In this document: piece after piece, positions 50,662-60,176 of the stretch
Layout: every line of letters starts with the position of its first letter
Position numbering within the stretch: position 1 is the stretch's first letter
Source: CAJQHK01 sp038142525
GTDB lineage: Bacteria; Pseudomonadota; Alphaproteobacteria; Rickettsiales; UBA1997
DNA length: 64,000 bases
Assembly: GCA_038142525.1 (NCBI GenBank)
Contig: JAYQKE010000015.1
Span: 124,001 to 188,000 of the forward strand
Reading direction: 5' to 3'
The notes under the pieces: model-generated
Databases searched by the model: none
The model's input: only the letters and a program-made list of their open reading frames with translations
What the model was told of the DNA's origin: nothing
Position numbers and translations under genes: made by a program

Positions 50662-51436
50662 TTTTACTAATTGTTAAATTATTTTTTAATCTTTCAGGAC
50701 ATTTATAATATTTAATTTTTTTTAGATATAATTTTAATGCCTGATAATGAATTAGAATGATAGTCTTAAAAGTTGCAAAAGGAATTTTGCAAAAATTAAT
50801 TACTAAATTTCTAGCATTAAATTCTAAAAAATTACATTTCAAATAAGTGGTTAATTTTAACTTATTATAGACTAAATAATTAATGTAAAAATTCATTTTA
50901 TTTTCTCCATATTCAAAACGAAATTTATATTTTCCTTCATTTTCCATAAAGGGTGAGACATAAAATTCTTTTTTAGCTTCCAACCATTCATCGGATTTTA
51001 TTGGTTCTAAATTTTTTTTAGAACAAAGATAATTATGTTTTTGACCACAAGTATTATTAACTTCACTGAGAACGGCAATTAATTGATTTTTATCATTTAG
51101 GCAAAGCCAAAAACTAACTGGATTAAAAACATAGCCTAAAATTCTTGGATGAGTAAAAAGGATAATATTAGAAATATTATTAATTTTATGTTCTTCTAAA
51201 ATATCTTCTAGCCATTTTGTTAAATTCTTTGGATTATTTTTACCATAATCTTTTTGATAAAAACCAAAGAGATTAAATTTATTAAGTGAAAATAATTTAT
51301 TTTTAAGTTGATTGATTTTTGAAGTAGGAAAGGAAATATAACTACTTTTATAATTAAAGGAGTTTTCTTTAGGAAAAAAGCGGTGATGCCTAATATCACC
51401 CTGAATTAGATATGGTTTTTTGGATAAAAATTTCAA
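50642..51436 (-). CDS. DUF1365-family protein
   Basis: 264 residues. Family features: GDIRHHRFFPKENSFNYKS near the start, FTHPRILGYVFNPVSFWLC and LSEVNNTCGQKHNYL in the middle, FYVSPFMENEGKYKF later. The biochemical role is not established to my knowledge; it regularly sits between a flavin amine-oxidase-like protein and a cyclopropane-synthase-like enzyme, as here, which suggests a shared lipid modification pathway. Confidence 0.85.
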   Translation of the reverse strand: MKFLSKKPYLIQGDIRHHRFFPKENSFNYKSSYISFPTSKINQLKNKLFSLNKFNLFGFYQKDYGKNNPKNLTKWLEDILEEHKINNISNIILFTHPRILGYVFNPVSFWLCLNDKNQLIAVLSEVNNTCGQKHNYLCSKKNLEPIKSDEWLEAKKEFYVSPFMENEGKYKFRFEYGENKMNFYINYLVYNKLKLTTYLKCNFLEFNARNLVINFCKIPFATFKTIILIHYQALKLYLKKIKYYKCPERLKNNLTISKNGTKNS

Positions 51437-51441
51437 TTATT

Positions 51442-52692
51442 TTATAATTTTATTTTGATATCAAAATATTTCATAATATTAATGGCAGAATTAAGTCCAT
51501 CTTCATGAAAACCATATTTAGCCCAAGCGCCACAAAAATAAATTCCCCTTTTGCCCTGAATTTTTTCTAAATTTTCTGCCTTAACTCCATCTAAATTAAA
51601 AATTGGATGTTCATAATTATACTCCCCAATAATATCTTTTTTCGGAATTTTATTAAAAGGATTTAGAGTTACAAAAAGCGGTTTTGTTGTTCCTAAATTT
51701 TGTAAATTATTCATCCAGTAAGTTAAAGAAACTTTATTTTCTTTTTTTGATGATAAATAAACCCAACTAGCCCAAGCTTTTTGATTTTTTGGCATCTGAT
51801 TTTTATCCTGATGTAGAATGGCAATATTTTTACTATATTTTATTTTTGATAAAATTTCTTTCTCCTCCTTAGTTTTATCACTAATAATATTATAAGTTTG
51901 ATCGCCATGAGAAGCAAAAATTACCTTATCAAATTCATAATTTTTACCTTCCTTATCAGTTAAGATAATTTTTTTATTTTTTTCTTCTGATTTTATGATT
52001 GAGCAATTTAATTTTATTTTATTAGAAAAGCCCTTAATTAACTTTTTAACATATTCCTTTGACCCGCCTTTAACTGTGTACCATTGAGGTTGATTAAAAA
52101 TTGTTAAAAGACCATGATTGTAAAAAAATTGTAAAAAAGTTTTAGCTGGATAATTTTTAATTAATTCCAATGGACAACTCCAAATTGCTCCTGCCATAGG
52201 AAAAAGATAATAATTTTTAAAATATTCTCCTAATTTTAAATTATCAACAAACTCCTCTAAAGTAATATCACCAGAAATTTTATCATTTTGAACCAATTTT
52301 GTTGCCGCCTTATTAAATTTGATAATATCTAAAAGCATCTTCCAAAATTTTACCTTAAAAAGATTAGATTTTTGTGCAAAAAGGCCAGCTAAATCATTAC
52401 CGCTATATTCAAAATTTTGATCAAAATCTCTAATACCAAAAGACATGTTGCTTTTTTCAATTTTGACAGAAATTTTTTCAAATAAAGCTTTGAGATTGGG
52501 ATAGGTTCTAAAATTAAAAACAATAAATCCTGTATCAACAGCAATTTTTTTCTTATCAAAATTGATTTTGGCCGTATTGGAATGACCGCCTATATAGTTA
52601 TTTTTTTCAAAAATGGTAATATCATATTTTTTATGTAAAAAATAAGCAGCTGCCAATCCTGATATTCCTGATCCAATAATTGCTATTTTCAT
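51442..52692 (-). CDS. FAD-dependent amine-oxidase-like oxidoreductase
   Basis: 416 residues. Dinucleotide-binding motif IIGSGISGLAAAYFL at residues 4-18, Glu-containing ITIFEKNNYIGGHSNT after it, and a C-terminal FAD segment GIYFCGAWAKYGFHEDGLNSA. First gene of the three-gene operon with DUF1365 and cfa. Such trios are known from proteobacteria, including photooxidative-stress regulons of Rhodobacter; the substrate is presumably an unsaturated or methylated acyl chain. Confidence 0.87.
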   Translation of the reverse strand: MKIAIIGSGISGLAAAYFLHKKYDITIFEKNNYIGGHSNTAKINFDKKKIAVDTGFIVFNFRTYPNLKALFEKISVKIEKSNMSFGIRDFDQNFEYSGNDLAGLFAQKSNLFKVKFWKMLLDIIKFNKAATKLVQNDKISGDITLEEFVDNLKLGEYFKNYYLFPMAGAIWSCPLELIKNYPAKTFLQFFYNHGLLTIFNQPQWYTVKGGSKEYVKKLIKGFSNKIKLNCSIIKSEEKNKKIILTDKEGKNYEFDKVIFASHGDQTYNIISDKTKEEKEILSKIKYSKNIAILHQDKNQMPKNQKAWASWVYLSSKKENKVSLTYWMNNLQNLGTTKPLFVTLNPFNKIPKKDIIGEYNYEHPIFNLDGVKAENLEKIQGKRGIYFCGAWAKYGFHEDGLNSAINIMKYFDIKIKL

Positions 52693-52714
52693 TTTGCGTG
52701 ATCAACTGTTATAA

Positions 52715-53542
52715 TTATCCTCTTTTTGGATCAGCATTATAAATACCGATTAATTTAGTAGTTTTAGAAAAAAAACCTAATTCACTAAGTGCCAGAGCAA
52801 CATTTTTATCTTCAGGGTTACCCTCAATTGAAATAAAGAATTTAGCTTGATGTGAAATTCCTCCCGGAATGTAACTTTCAAGCTTGATCATATTAATATT
52901 ATTAGTGGCAAAGCCGCCAAGAGATTTATATAAAGCACCAGGAATATTACGAATAGTAAAGGAAAGTGTAGTAATAATTTTTTTCTTTGGATCAGGTTCA
53001 GCACATTTTTTAGAAATAACCATAAAAATAGTCATATTGTCATTTTTATTATCTTGGATATTTTCTTGCAAAATCTCTAGATCATTAATTTTAGCCGCAT
53101 ATTTAGAACAAATTGCAGCTAAGGATTTATCATTTTTCTTGGCAACAAAAGCTGCCGCATCAGCTGTATTGCTATAGCTAATTTGCTCGATATCTTTAGA
53201 GATATTTTCACTACATTGCATTAAAGCTTGGGGATGAGAATAGATTTTCTTAATATCAGAAATTTTTGTGCCCCTAGGAGCACAAAAATTATGTTCAATT
53301 TTTAAAAAATGTTCAGCAATAATAAAAAGATTACTATTTTGTAATAAATTGTGAATTTCTGAAACGCGGCCAGCATAGGAATTTTCTAATGGCAAGATGC
53401 CGTAATCAACTTCATCATCAGCAACCGCAACAAATACTTCTTTAAAACTTCTGTAATTTATTGATTCATGATCTGGATAAAATTCATTACAAGCAAGATG
53501 TGAATAAGCGCCGAAGGATCCTTGAAAAGCTATTTTGGACAT
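52715..53542 (-). CDS. pheA: Prephenate dehydratase
   Basis: Converts prephenate to phenylpyruvate for phenylalanine. 275 residues: PDT domain (FQGSFGAYSHLACNEF, YGILPLENSYAGRVSEIH, YSNTADAAAFVA with the conserved T-D) and a C-terminal ACT domain (RNIPGALYKSLGGFATNNIN, then LESYIPGG in place of the usual ESRP). Monofunctional, no chorismate mutase domain. ATG at 53542 overlaps the small ORF upstream. Confidence 0.95.
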   Translation of the reverse strand: MSKIAFQGSFGAYSHLACNEFYPDHESINYRSFKEVFVAVADDEVDYGILPLENSYAGRVSEIHNLLQNSNLFIIAEHFLKIEHNFCAPRGTKISDIKKIYSHPQALMQCSENISKDIEQISYSNTADAAAFVAKKNDKSLAAICSKYAAKINDLEILQENIQDNKNDNMTIFMVISKKCAEPDPKKKIITTLSFTIRNIPGALYKSLGGFATNNINMIKLESYIPGGISHQAKFFISIEGNPEDKNVALALSELGFFSKTTKLIGIYNADPKRG

Positions 53543-53661
53543 TTTTTATCATCATTATTATTATCTGATTCTTTGCGTCTTAATAAATTTTGACGCAGGG
53601 CAGATTGTAATTTTTCTTTTTTAATCTCTTGTTTGTTTTTCTGGGAGTTATTTTTCTTCAT
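53530..53661 (-). CDS. Small basic protein between folC and pheA
   Basis: A 43-residue frame, MKKNNSQKNKQEIKKEKLQS followed by ALRQNLLRRKESDNNN. The LRxNLxRRK block recalls a small conserved basic protein common in alphaproteobacteria; function unknown. It overlaps the folC end by 14 bp and the pheA start by 13 bp, a chain of overlaps that supports real translation. Confidence 0.5.
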   Translation of the reverse strand: MKKNNSQKNKQEIKKEKLQSALRQNLLRRKESDNNNDDKKCPK

Positions 53662-55019
53662 TCTCTTCCATAAATTGACCAACGAAATATAGTGATCCAC
53701 AAATTAAAATTCTAGCTTTATTCCTCTTTTTAAAAGGATTTAATTTTTTAAAAAAAATATCTTTCATTTTACTATTGTCACTATCTATTGTTCTAATATA
53801 ACTAAATGCTTCTTCAAAATTATCAGCATCAATTGCTCTGATACCAACTTCTAAAGCATTTTTAGCAATCTGTTGCGCTGTTTTAGTTTGATCCTCTCCC
53901 TTAATTGACATACCAATGGTAAAATCAATATTGCCAGAAAGATATTTTAAAAAGCGGTAAATATTTTTATTTTCAAGCATAGCGCATATAAGATAAGTAG
54001 GAGGTGGTTTAATGCCTTTTTTTACCAATTTCATATTTTCTTTTATCAGCCAATTAGCAATAACTTGGGCAGAATTTTCATTATGACCTCCATCAAGATA
54101 AATATCAAAATTCCTAATTAGATTATTAACCAATTTACCAGAATTAATTTTTTCAAGTCTGGCGGGCCATTTCACTTTTTTTAAACCATGAACTAAATTT
54201 AAATCAGATATTTCAAGATTATCTTGCGCTAAAATTGCCGCAACAGCAGTACTGGAATTTTCCAATTGATGATAACCAATTAAAGCCGGTAGCGGAAGTT
54301 TTAATTTGTGATCATTAATATTAATATTTAAATTTTTATCTTCTTCAGTCACAACCCAATCCTCTCCCAGAGTGTAAAATGGACAATTTTTTGTTTTGGC
54401 AACATGTTGTAATATTTTTAAAGCTTCCTCCTTTTGTTTGCCAATAATTACCGGAACTCCTTCTTTAATAATACCTGATTTTTCAAAAGCAATTTTGGCT
54501 AAAGAATTACCTAAAAATTCTTGATGATCATTAGAAATTGGTGTAATGATAGTAGCAATTGGATTTGAAATAACATTAGTTGCATCTAACCTACCTCCCA
54601 TACCAACTTCTAAAAATAAAATATCAGCCTTTATTTTTGAAAATGCCAAAAAGGTTGCAATAGTTATTCCTTCAAAAAATGTTACATCAATTTTTGGCTT
54701 AATTTCTGCAAACTTTCTTACATTCATTTAAAATTTCTGTGAGATATTCATCCGTTATTTCTTGCCCAGCCAAAGTAATTCTTTCATTGAATCTTACTAA
54801 ATGTGGCGAGATATATTTGTGAATTTTATAACCAGCATCAGTAAAAATTGCATCAAGATAGGCAATATTTGAACCTTTACCATTTGTTCCTGCAACATGA
54901 ATTACTGGCGGCACAAGCAAATGCGGGTTACCAAGCCTTTCTAATAATTGATATACCCGATCAAGACCAAATTTTATATTACGATATCCTTTTGGTGAAG
55001 GCCAATGAGGAAATTTCAT
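53648..55019 (-). CDS. folC: Bifunctional folylpolyglutamate / dihydrofolate synthase (one frameshift)
   Basis: Adds glutamate to dihydropteroate and folates. Mur-ligase-type P-loop VIHVAGTNGKGSNIAYLDA and HKYISPHLVRFNERI at the N-terminus; after a shift near 54715, FFEGITIATFLAFSK, LEVGMGGRLDATNV, ITPISNDHQEFLG and DGGHNENSAQVIANWL. About 457 residues when joined. Confidence 0.93.
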
Positions 55020-55041
55020 TTGTAAGTTAAAATGATATTAG

Positions 55042-55071
55042 CCAGTTCCCAACTTTAAAGATGGAAATTGG
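55042..55071. repeat. Short dispersed palindrome upstream of folC
   Basis: CCAGTTCCCAACTTT and AAAGATGGAAATTGG form a 30-bp imperfect palindrome meeting at TTTAAA. Same family as 49356 and 33722. Confidence 0.5.
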
Positions 55072-55077
55072 TATTAT

Positions 55078-55920
55078 TTACGAAGAATCCCTATTATTAA
55101 AATGATAATTAAATTCTGCACCTGTTATAAAGGCAAGTCCAACTAAGAAAAAAAACATTAAAGTTGCTACAATACCTGCCAAGCTACCATATAATAAATT
55201 AAATTGATTGAAATTCTGCAAATATAAAACAAATAATTGTAAAATAAGCCAAAATAAAATTACACAAATTATTGCTCCAGGTAAGGTATTTTTTATTTTT
55301 TGTTTGGTATTTGGAATGACATAATAAATAAAGGCTACCATCTTAACTGAAACTAAAATAATAATAATTTTTTTGAGATAAAGCCAATGTTGCTTTATAT
55401 CAAGAATATCAAGAAAATCAGAAATACTAAATGTTAAAAAAATAGCTGCAATTATTATCAGAATCAGAACAAAAAATATAAATTGTACTATACTTAATAA
55501 ACGACGCCAAATATAAGGTGGCAAAGAATCAATGCGATAAGCCCTATTCAAAATAGTTCTAATGCCCTCAATGGCTGAAGATGCTGTCCAAATAATACCA
55601 ATAAAAGCGATGGTTAACACACTTTGTGGTGGTCCCGAAGTAATTTCTTCAATCCTAGATAAAACAGAAGATAGAAATTTTTCAGGTATTTCTGCAATTA
55701 TAATATTAATTAAAGTCATACCGATTTCTAAATTACCAATAAAAGAAGCAATCGAAATTAAGAAAATTAAAAATGGAAATAAGGATAAAATAAATAAAAA
55801 GGATAAATATCCAGCATGCTCTACACCATCATGTAAAATTGTATCACGAATGGAATATTGCAGTGATTTAAAAATGTAAAATGATAGATTTTTGAATTTT
55901 TTATATATTACTCTTGACAC
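55078..55920 (-). CDS. YihY/BrkB-family inner-membrane protein
   Basis: 280 residues with about six membrane spans. Family features: HAGYLSFLFILSLFPFLIFL near the N-terminus, IWTASSAIEGIRTILNRAYRI in the middle and LYGSLAGIVATLMFFFLVGLAFITGAEFN at the end. The family was once called RNase BN, an assignment since withdrawn; true role unknown. Complete. Confidence 0.88.
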   Translation of the reverse strand: MSRVIYKKFKNLSFYIFKSLQYSIRDTILHDGVEHAGYLSFLFILSLFPFLIFLISIASFIGNLEIGMTLINIIIAEIPEKFLSSVLSRIEEITSGPPQSVLTIAFIGIIWTASSAIEGIRTILNRAYRIDSLPPYIWRRLLSIVQFIFFVLILIIIAAIFLTFSISDFLDILDIKQHWLYLKKIIIILVSVKMVAFIYYVIPNTKQKIKNTLPGAIICVILFWLILQLFVLYLQNFNQFNLLYGSLAGIVATLMFFFLVGLAFITGAEFNYHFNNRDSS

Positions 55921-55961
55921 AAACTTCTTTTAAAATTGCAATCTTGGAAGAGATGAATATA

Positions 55962-55996
55962 ATATCATTTTAACTTGAAAACAAGGATTTCTTTAA
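55962..55996. repeat. 35-bp dispersed repeat, copy 2
   Basis: One mismatch to 49294-49328 (ATATCATTTTAAC, then GAAAACAAGGATTTCTTTAA). Lies between the BrkB-like gene and the Trm112 gene. Confidence 0.6.
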
Positions 55997-56057
55997 CAAA
56001 GAATCTGCAGATTAGTAAAATGCTAACCTGATCTAAGTCAAATAATAGTTTAATAAT

Positions 56058-56246
56058 ATGACTAATTCTAAATTAGATCCGAAATTACTTGAAATTTTAG
56101 CTTGTCCAATTTGCAAAAATTCAGTTCTTCAAGAGCAAGATAAAATCATTTGCACAAAATGTAATTTAGCCTATCCAATTGAAGATAATATTCCCGTTAT
56201 GTTAATAGAAGAAGCAAAAAAATATAATCATAATGATGATTTATAG
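56058..56246 (+). CDS. Trm112-family small zinc protein (YcaR-like)
   Basis: 62 residues: LDPKLLEILACPICKNSVL and then CTKCNLAYPIEDNIPVML give the two CxxC pairs and the YPI-IPVML signature. Members act as small partners of methyltransferases; the bacterial partner is usually unknown. Confidence 0.9.
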   Translation: MTNSKLDPKLLEILACPICKNSVLQEQDKIICTKCNLAYPIEDNIPVMLIEEAKKYNHNDDL

Positions 56247-56589
56247 AATTTTCATCAATTCAATGATTTTTTGACCTAATATAGGTATATTGCACAAAAA
56301 AGCATCAAATTTACCTAAAAATTACCAAAAAATTAAAGGAAAAGATTTCAAACAGTCTCATGATGAGGCGTCCAAAAGTTAAATTAACAACCTCTAGTAG
56401 TAATTTTTTTTTATTGTCACTATTAGAGGTTGTGGTATGTTAAAATCAATATCTTAATATTGTTTAAGGTTCGAGCCCAATTATACCACAAAACAAGCCG
56501 TTACCACATTAAAGCTATCATTAATGATTGAAAACCATAAAAAGCCTAGCCACCTTTTGATAAGAAAGGTGGTGAGTTTCATCTTCTAG
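56247..56589. other. Intergenic region with a hairpin
   Basis: No gene is seen. AACCTCTA (56389-56396) and TAGAGGTT (56424-56431) form a stem, extended outward by further complementary bases (TTAAC...GTTAA-like), around a T-rich loop. Possibly a remnant of a mobile element. Confidence 0.45.
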
Positions 56590-57583
56590 TATAGCCAACT
56601 AAATTAAGCTTGCATTTCTTGCGCCAGGAGAATAAAATTCTGGCAAAAACTATGCCAGTTCCATATTCTAATGATTTAAGAAAAAAAGTTATTGATTTAC
56701 TTGAGATCAACAAGAAGAGTCCAAAGGAGGTATCGTTATTGTTGAATATCCATCCAACGACTATAACTCGTTGGCACAAGAGATATAGAGAGGAAGGTCT
56801 TTATGAGTTTCGAGGCTATAACGATAATAAGGATAAGATTAAGATTAAAGATCCTACGAAGATAAAGAAGATTATAGAAGAGAGTCCATTTATCAATTGT
56901 TACGAGATTGCAGAGATGATTGATGAGGATGTAACTGATGTAACAATATTGAATTATATTAGAAGACTAGGATTGACCTTTAAAAAAACTCCAAGATATA
57001 CAAAGAAAGGAATGAAAAACTTAGATCTGAATTCATAAAATCAATTGCCAATCTCGATCAAAAAAAGCTATATGATTTTGATGAGTCTGGTATCGATCTT
57101 GAGATTAACTGTGAATATGGATTTGCCAAAAAAGGAAAGAGGCTTGAAGTTCCAAGATCTGGTAGAAGAGGCAAAAGACTGAATATACTGGCGACAAGAA
57201 ATCATAATAATGATTTAATATGTTCAAAAATATATGAATCATCAATTGATAAACAAATATTTAAGGACTATCTTAAGAACGATCTATTTCCAAATATTGA
57301 GTCAGGATCTTATCTGGTACTTGATAACGCCAAATTTCATCATGACTCAAAGGCAGAAATTGCTGATAAAAATATTGAAAACATTGCAGACATAGCAAAG
57401 AAATTCAATATCACATTACTTTATCTTCCAGCTTATTCACCAGATCTTAACCCAATTAAAAAGAAATGGTCTCAAATCAAGTATTGGTACAGGAAGTGGA
57501 GAAATAAATACAGCGATAAAAGAGAGTTACTCGAAATGTTGCTTGGAATAAGAGAAAATGCAAGCTTAATTTAGTTGTCTATA
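56590..57583 (+). mobile_element. IS630-family element
   Basis: Left end TATAGCCAACTAAATTAAGC and right end GCTTAATTTAGTTGTCTATA are 27-bp inverted repeats with one mismatch, TA at the tips. Related short ends are scattered in the window at 36744, about 31947 and 49484. Confidence 0.82.
56652..57574 (+). pseudogene. IS630-family transposase (frameshift, catalytic Glu replaced)
   Basis: Starts MPVPYSNDLRKKVIDLLE, helix-turn-helix to THE ITRWHKRYREEGL segment, then a break near 57030. The second frame has DFDESGIDLEINCEYGFAKK, LVLDNAKFHHDSKAEI and LYLPAYSPDLNPIKKKWSQI. In the last block the family normally has NPIE; here it is NPIK (AAA), so the third acidic residue of DDE appears lost. An upstream TTG at 56610 is in frame but lies within the inverted repeat. 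Confidence 0.88.
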
Positions 57584-57610
57584 AAAGAAATTTTATAAGG
57601 GAATTTGGCA

Positions 57611-57644
57611 AATTTATCTATAGCAAAATTGCTTTAGAGGTGGG
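57611..57644. repeat. Dispersed CAACTTTAAAG repeat, inverted copy overlapping a gene end
   Basis: The minus strand reads CCCACCTCTAAAGCAATTTT then GCTATAGATAAATT, matching 62086-62122. It supplies the last codons and stop of the esterase gene (…TISHL). Confidence 0.5.
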
Positions 57645-58272
57645 AGATAGTATTAATGTAATTCTGGATAATTTTAACAACTCGATAATCAATCGAATGT
57701 CCTAAATTATTTAGTGAATGGCTTTCATAATTTATTCCTATTTTTTTTAAACCTTCTTCGGCCTCTCTAAGATAATGATATCCAACCACATCATCATCCG
57801 TACCATGAACCAAGCAAATTCTTGGCTTAGAATTAATTTCATTTGGTAAAATTAACCTGCCAGAAAGTGCTAAAATTCCTGCTGGCTCTGTTTTTGCTTT
57901 AAGAGAATTATACATCGACATCATAGCACCTTGTGAAAAACCAATGAGTATTAAATCTTTTTTTGTCAAACTATATTTACTCAATTGTTCAGCAATAAAA
58001 TTATCTAAAATATTGTTAGATTCAGCAATTTCTACAAACATTTTTACCGGATCTGTTTGTGCCAATGTAAACCATTGATAACCATCTTTTGGATTCATAT
58101 CACATTGATAAGTAGCATCGGGCGCAATAAATTTAGCCTCAGGAATAGTTTTAGAAATTTCTGGTGCTAAAGCTAAAAGATTTTCACAATTTGAACCATA
58201 GCCATGTAAAAAAATGACTAATTTTTTGATATTCTGCTCATCTCGCGCAAATTCTTGGTAAGTTAATTTCAT
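57634..58272 (-). CDS. Phospholipase/carboxylesterase-family alpha/beta hydrolase
   Basis: 212 residues. LVIFLHGYGSNCENLLALAP (oxyanion region), nucleophile Ser in LIGFSQGAMMSMY, Asp in LVHGTDDDVVGY and His in LNNLGHSIDYR give the triad of the abhydrolase_2 family. The C-terminal residues after about NYIN are encoded by an intergenic repeat. Substrate unknown. Confidence 0.9.
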   Translation of the reverse strand: MKLTYQEFARDEQNIKKLVIFLHGYGSNCENLLALAPEISKTIPEAKFIAPDATYQCDMNPKDGYQWFTLAQTDPVKMFVEIAESNNILDNFIAEQLSKYSLTKKDLILIGFSQGAMMSMYNSLKAKTEPAGILALSGRLILPNEINSKPRICLVHGTDDDVVGYHYLREAEEGLKKIGINYESHSLNNLGHSIDYRVVKIIQNYINTISHL

Positions 58273-58340
58273 TTATGATTTATTAATTTCTTGAAAAAGA
58301 TATTGCTCATAATATAATATATTATTTTTAAATTCAAAGG

Positions 58341-59753
58341 ATGAGTTTTCTTGATTTAAGTAAGATTAATGGTCGCATTCACTTTATCGGCATTGGCGGT
58401 ATTGGCATGAGCGCTCTGGCCATTATTTTACATCAGCTAGGTTTTAAGATTTCAGGTTCAGATATTTCCTATAATAAAAATATTAAGAAGTTAGAAAATT
58501 TAGGAATTAAATGTTTTGCCACCCAAATTGCCGATAATATTGAAGATGATATTTCCTTGATAGTTAAAACATCCATTATTTATGATGATAATCCAGAAAT
58601 TATCGAATCAAAAAAGAGAAATATTCCAATTGTTAGAAGGGCAGATATTTTATCCTCTATTTTATCTAATAAAAAATCCATTACTATTGCTGGCACTCAT
58701 GGCAAAACTAGCACGACAACTATTATTTCTGAAATTTTTGAAGAGGCTGATTTTGATCCAACAATAATTAATGGCGGAATTATCAATCGATTTAATTCTA
58801 ATGGCAAATTTGGTAAGGGCCAATATGCTATTGCTGAAAGCGATGAATCTGACGCTAGCTTTGTTGATTTGCCAACATTTATTGGTGTGGTAACCAACAT
58901 TGAAGCTGAGCATATGGATTTTTACCAAGGTGACTATAAAAAATATAAATCATATTTTAAACAATATATCAATCAAATTCCAGAAAATGGCTTGGCTGTT
59001 GTCAATTTTGATGATAAAAATATCAGGGATATTTGTCATGAAATTGGCAAAAAATCTAATATTGTAACTTACTCCATGTCGGATAATTCTGATATTATGG
59101 TAGAAAATATTAAACAAGATATTAATGGTTGTTATTTTGATATAGTTGCTAAAGATTATCAAATTAAGGATATTTTTGCCAATTTTTATGGTTTGCATAA
59201 TATTAGTAATGCGGTCGCTGCAATTGCAGTTGCTAAATTTGTAAAAATTGATAAAAGAAGTATTAAAAATGCTCTTAAAAATTATCAAGGTGTACAAAGA
59301 AGATTTACCAAAGTTGGAACTTATGGGGAAGCAATAATTATCGATGATTATGCTCATCATCCAACTGAAATAATTGCTACATTACAGTCTGCAAAACAAA
59401 TTTTGAGTGATAAAAATAAAATTATTACCATTTTCCAACCTCATAAATATAGCAGAACTTATGATTTATTAGATGATTTTGCTCATTCTTTTACATTATC
59501 TGATATTTTAATTATTGATGATATTCATGATGTAGCTGGCGAAAGAAAAGATTTGGTCAATCAAGATATTTTAATTGATAAGATTAAAGCAGCGGGACAT
59601 AAAATAGTTTTAAAATTAGAAAATAAAAAAGATCTGGCCAATTTAGTTAAAAAACATATTTCTGATGGTGATATAATTTTATGTGCAGGTGCTGGCACAA
59701 TTACTAATATGGCCAGAAATTTAGAACAGGATTTAAAAGATTTAGATGGATGA
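58341..59753 (+). CDS. murC: UDP-N-acetylmuramate-L-alanine ligase
   Basis: Adds the first amino acid to the murein stem peptide. 470 residues: N-terminal IHFIGIGGIGMSALAIIL, ATP P-loop TIAGTHGKTSTTTIISE, AIAESDESDASFVDL, VTNIEAEHMDFY and C-terminal IIDDYAHHPTEIIATL. Intact. No neighbouring mur genes, so the usual dcw cluster is broken up here. Confidence 0.97.
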   Translation: MSFLDLSKINGRIHFIGIGGIGMSALAIILHQLGFKISGSDISYNKNIKKLENLGIKCFATQIADNIEDDISLIVKTSIIYDDNPEIIESKKRNIPIVRRADILSSILSNKKSITIAGTHGKTSTTTIISEIFEEADFDPTIINGGIINRFNSNGKFGKGQYAIAESDESDASFVDLPTFIGVVTNIEAEHMDFYQGDYKKYKSYFKQYINQIPENGLAVVNFDDKNIRDICHEIGKKSNIVTYSMSDNSDIMVENIKQDINGCYFDIVAKDYQIKDIFANFYGLHNISNAVAAIAVAKFVKIDKRSIKNALKNYQGVQRRFTKVGTYGEAIIIDDYAHHPTEIIATLQSAKQILSDKNKIITIFQPHKYSRTYDLLDDFAHSFTLSDILIIDDIHDVAGERKDLVNQDILIDKIKAAGHKIVLKLENKKDLANLVKKHISDGDIILCAGAGTITNMARNLEQDLKDLDG

Positions 59754-60174
59754 AGTAGAAATTAGAGATATTAAAGGTCAGGAAATAATTGATTCTTATT
59801 ATTTAATTATTCAATCATATCCAGAATTAACTAAGGAAGAATATATTGATATTACTAAGGAAATGAGCGAGCTTAGTAATTTTAAAATGATCGGCGCTTT
59901 TATTGATAGCAAAATCATTGGTATTTCTAGCTATAATATTTCCAGAATGTTTTATTGTGCTAAATTTCTTAGAATTTCAAATCTAATCATTGATAAAAAA
60001 TATCGTAACAAGAAGATTGGTACTAAGATGATAAATTACCTAGAAAAAAAAGCTAGAAATAACAATTGCAAGAATATAATATTAGATTCATTCATTGGTA
60101 ATAAAAAATCTCATTCTCTTTATTTTAGGGAAGGTTTTTTTATTCGCGGTTTTCACTTTATAAAAAATTTATAA
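59746..60174 (+). CDS. GNAT-family acetyltransferase
   Basis: 142 residues, overlapping murC by 8 bp. LRISNLIIDKKYRNKKIGTK is the beta4 plus acetyl-CoA pyrophosphate-binding loop (R/Q-x-x-G-x-G/K), and SHSLYFREGFFIRGFHF is the typical C-terminal motif. Substrate unknown. Confidence 0.88.
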   Translation: MDEVEIRDIKGQEIIDSYYLIIQSYPELTKEEYIDITKEMSELSNFKMIGAFIDSKIIGISSYNISRMFYCAKFLRISNLIIDKKYRNKKIGTKMINYLEKKARNNNCKNIILDSFIGNKKSHSLYFREGFFIRGFHFIKNL

Positions 60175-60176
60175 TT

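Noticed and set aside
58662..59360. Minus-strand frames of 67 to 136 residues
   Set aside because: Shadows of murC.
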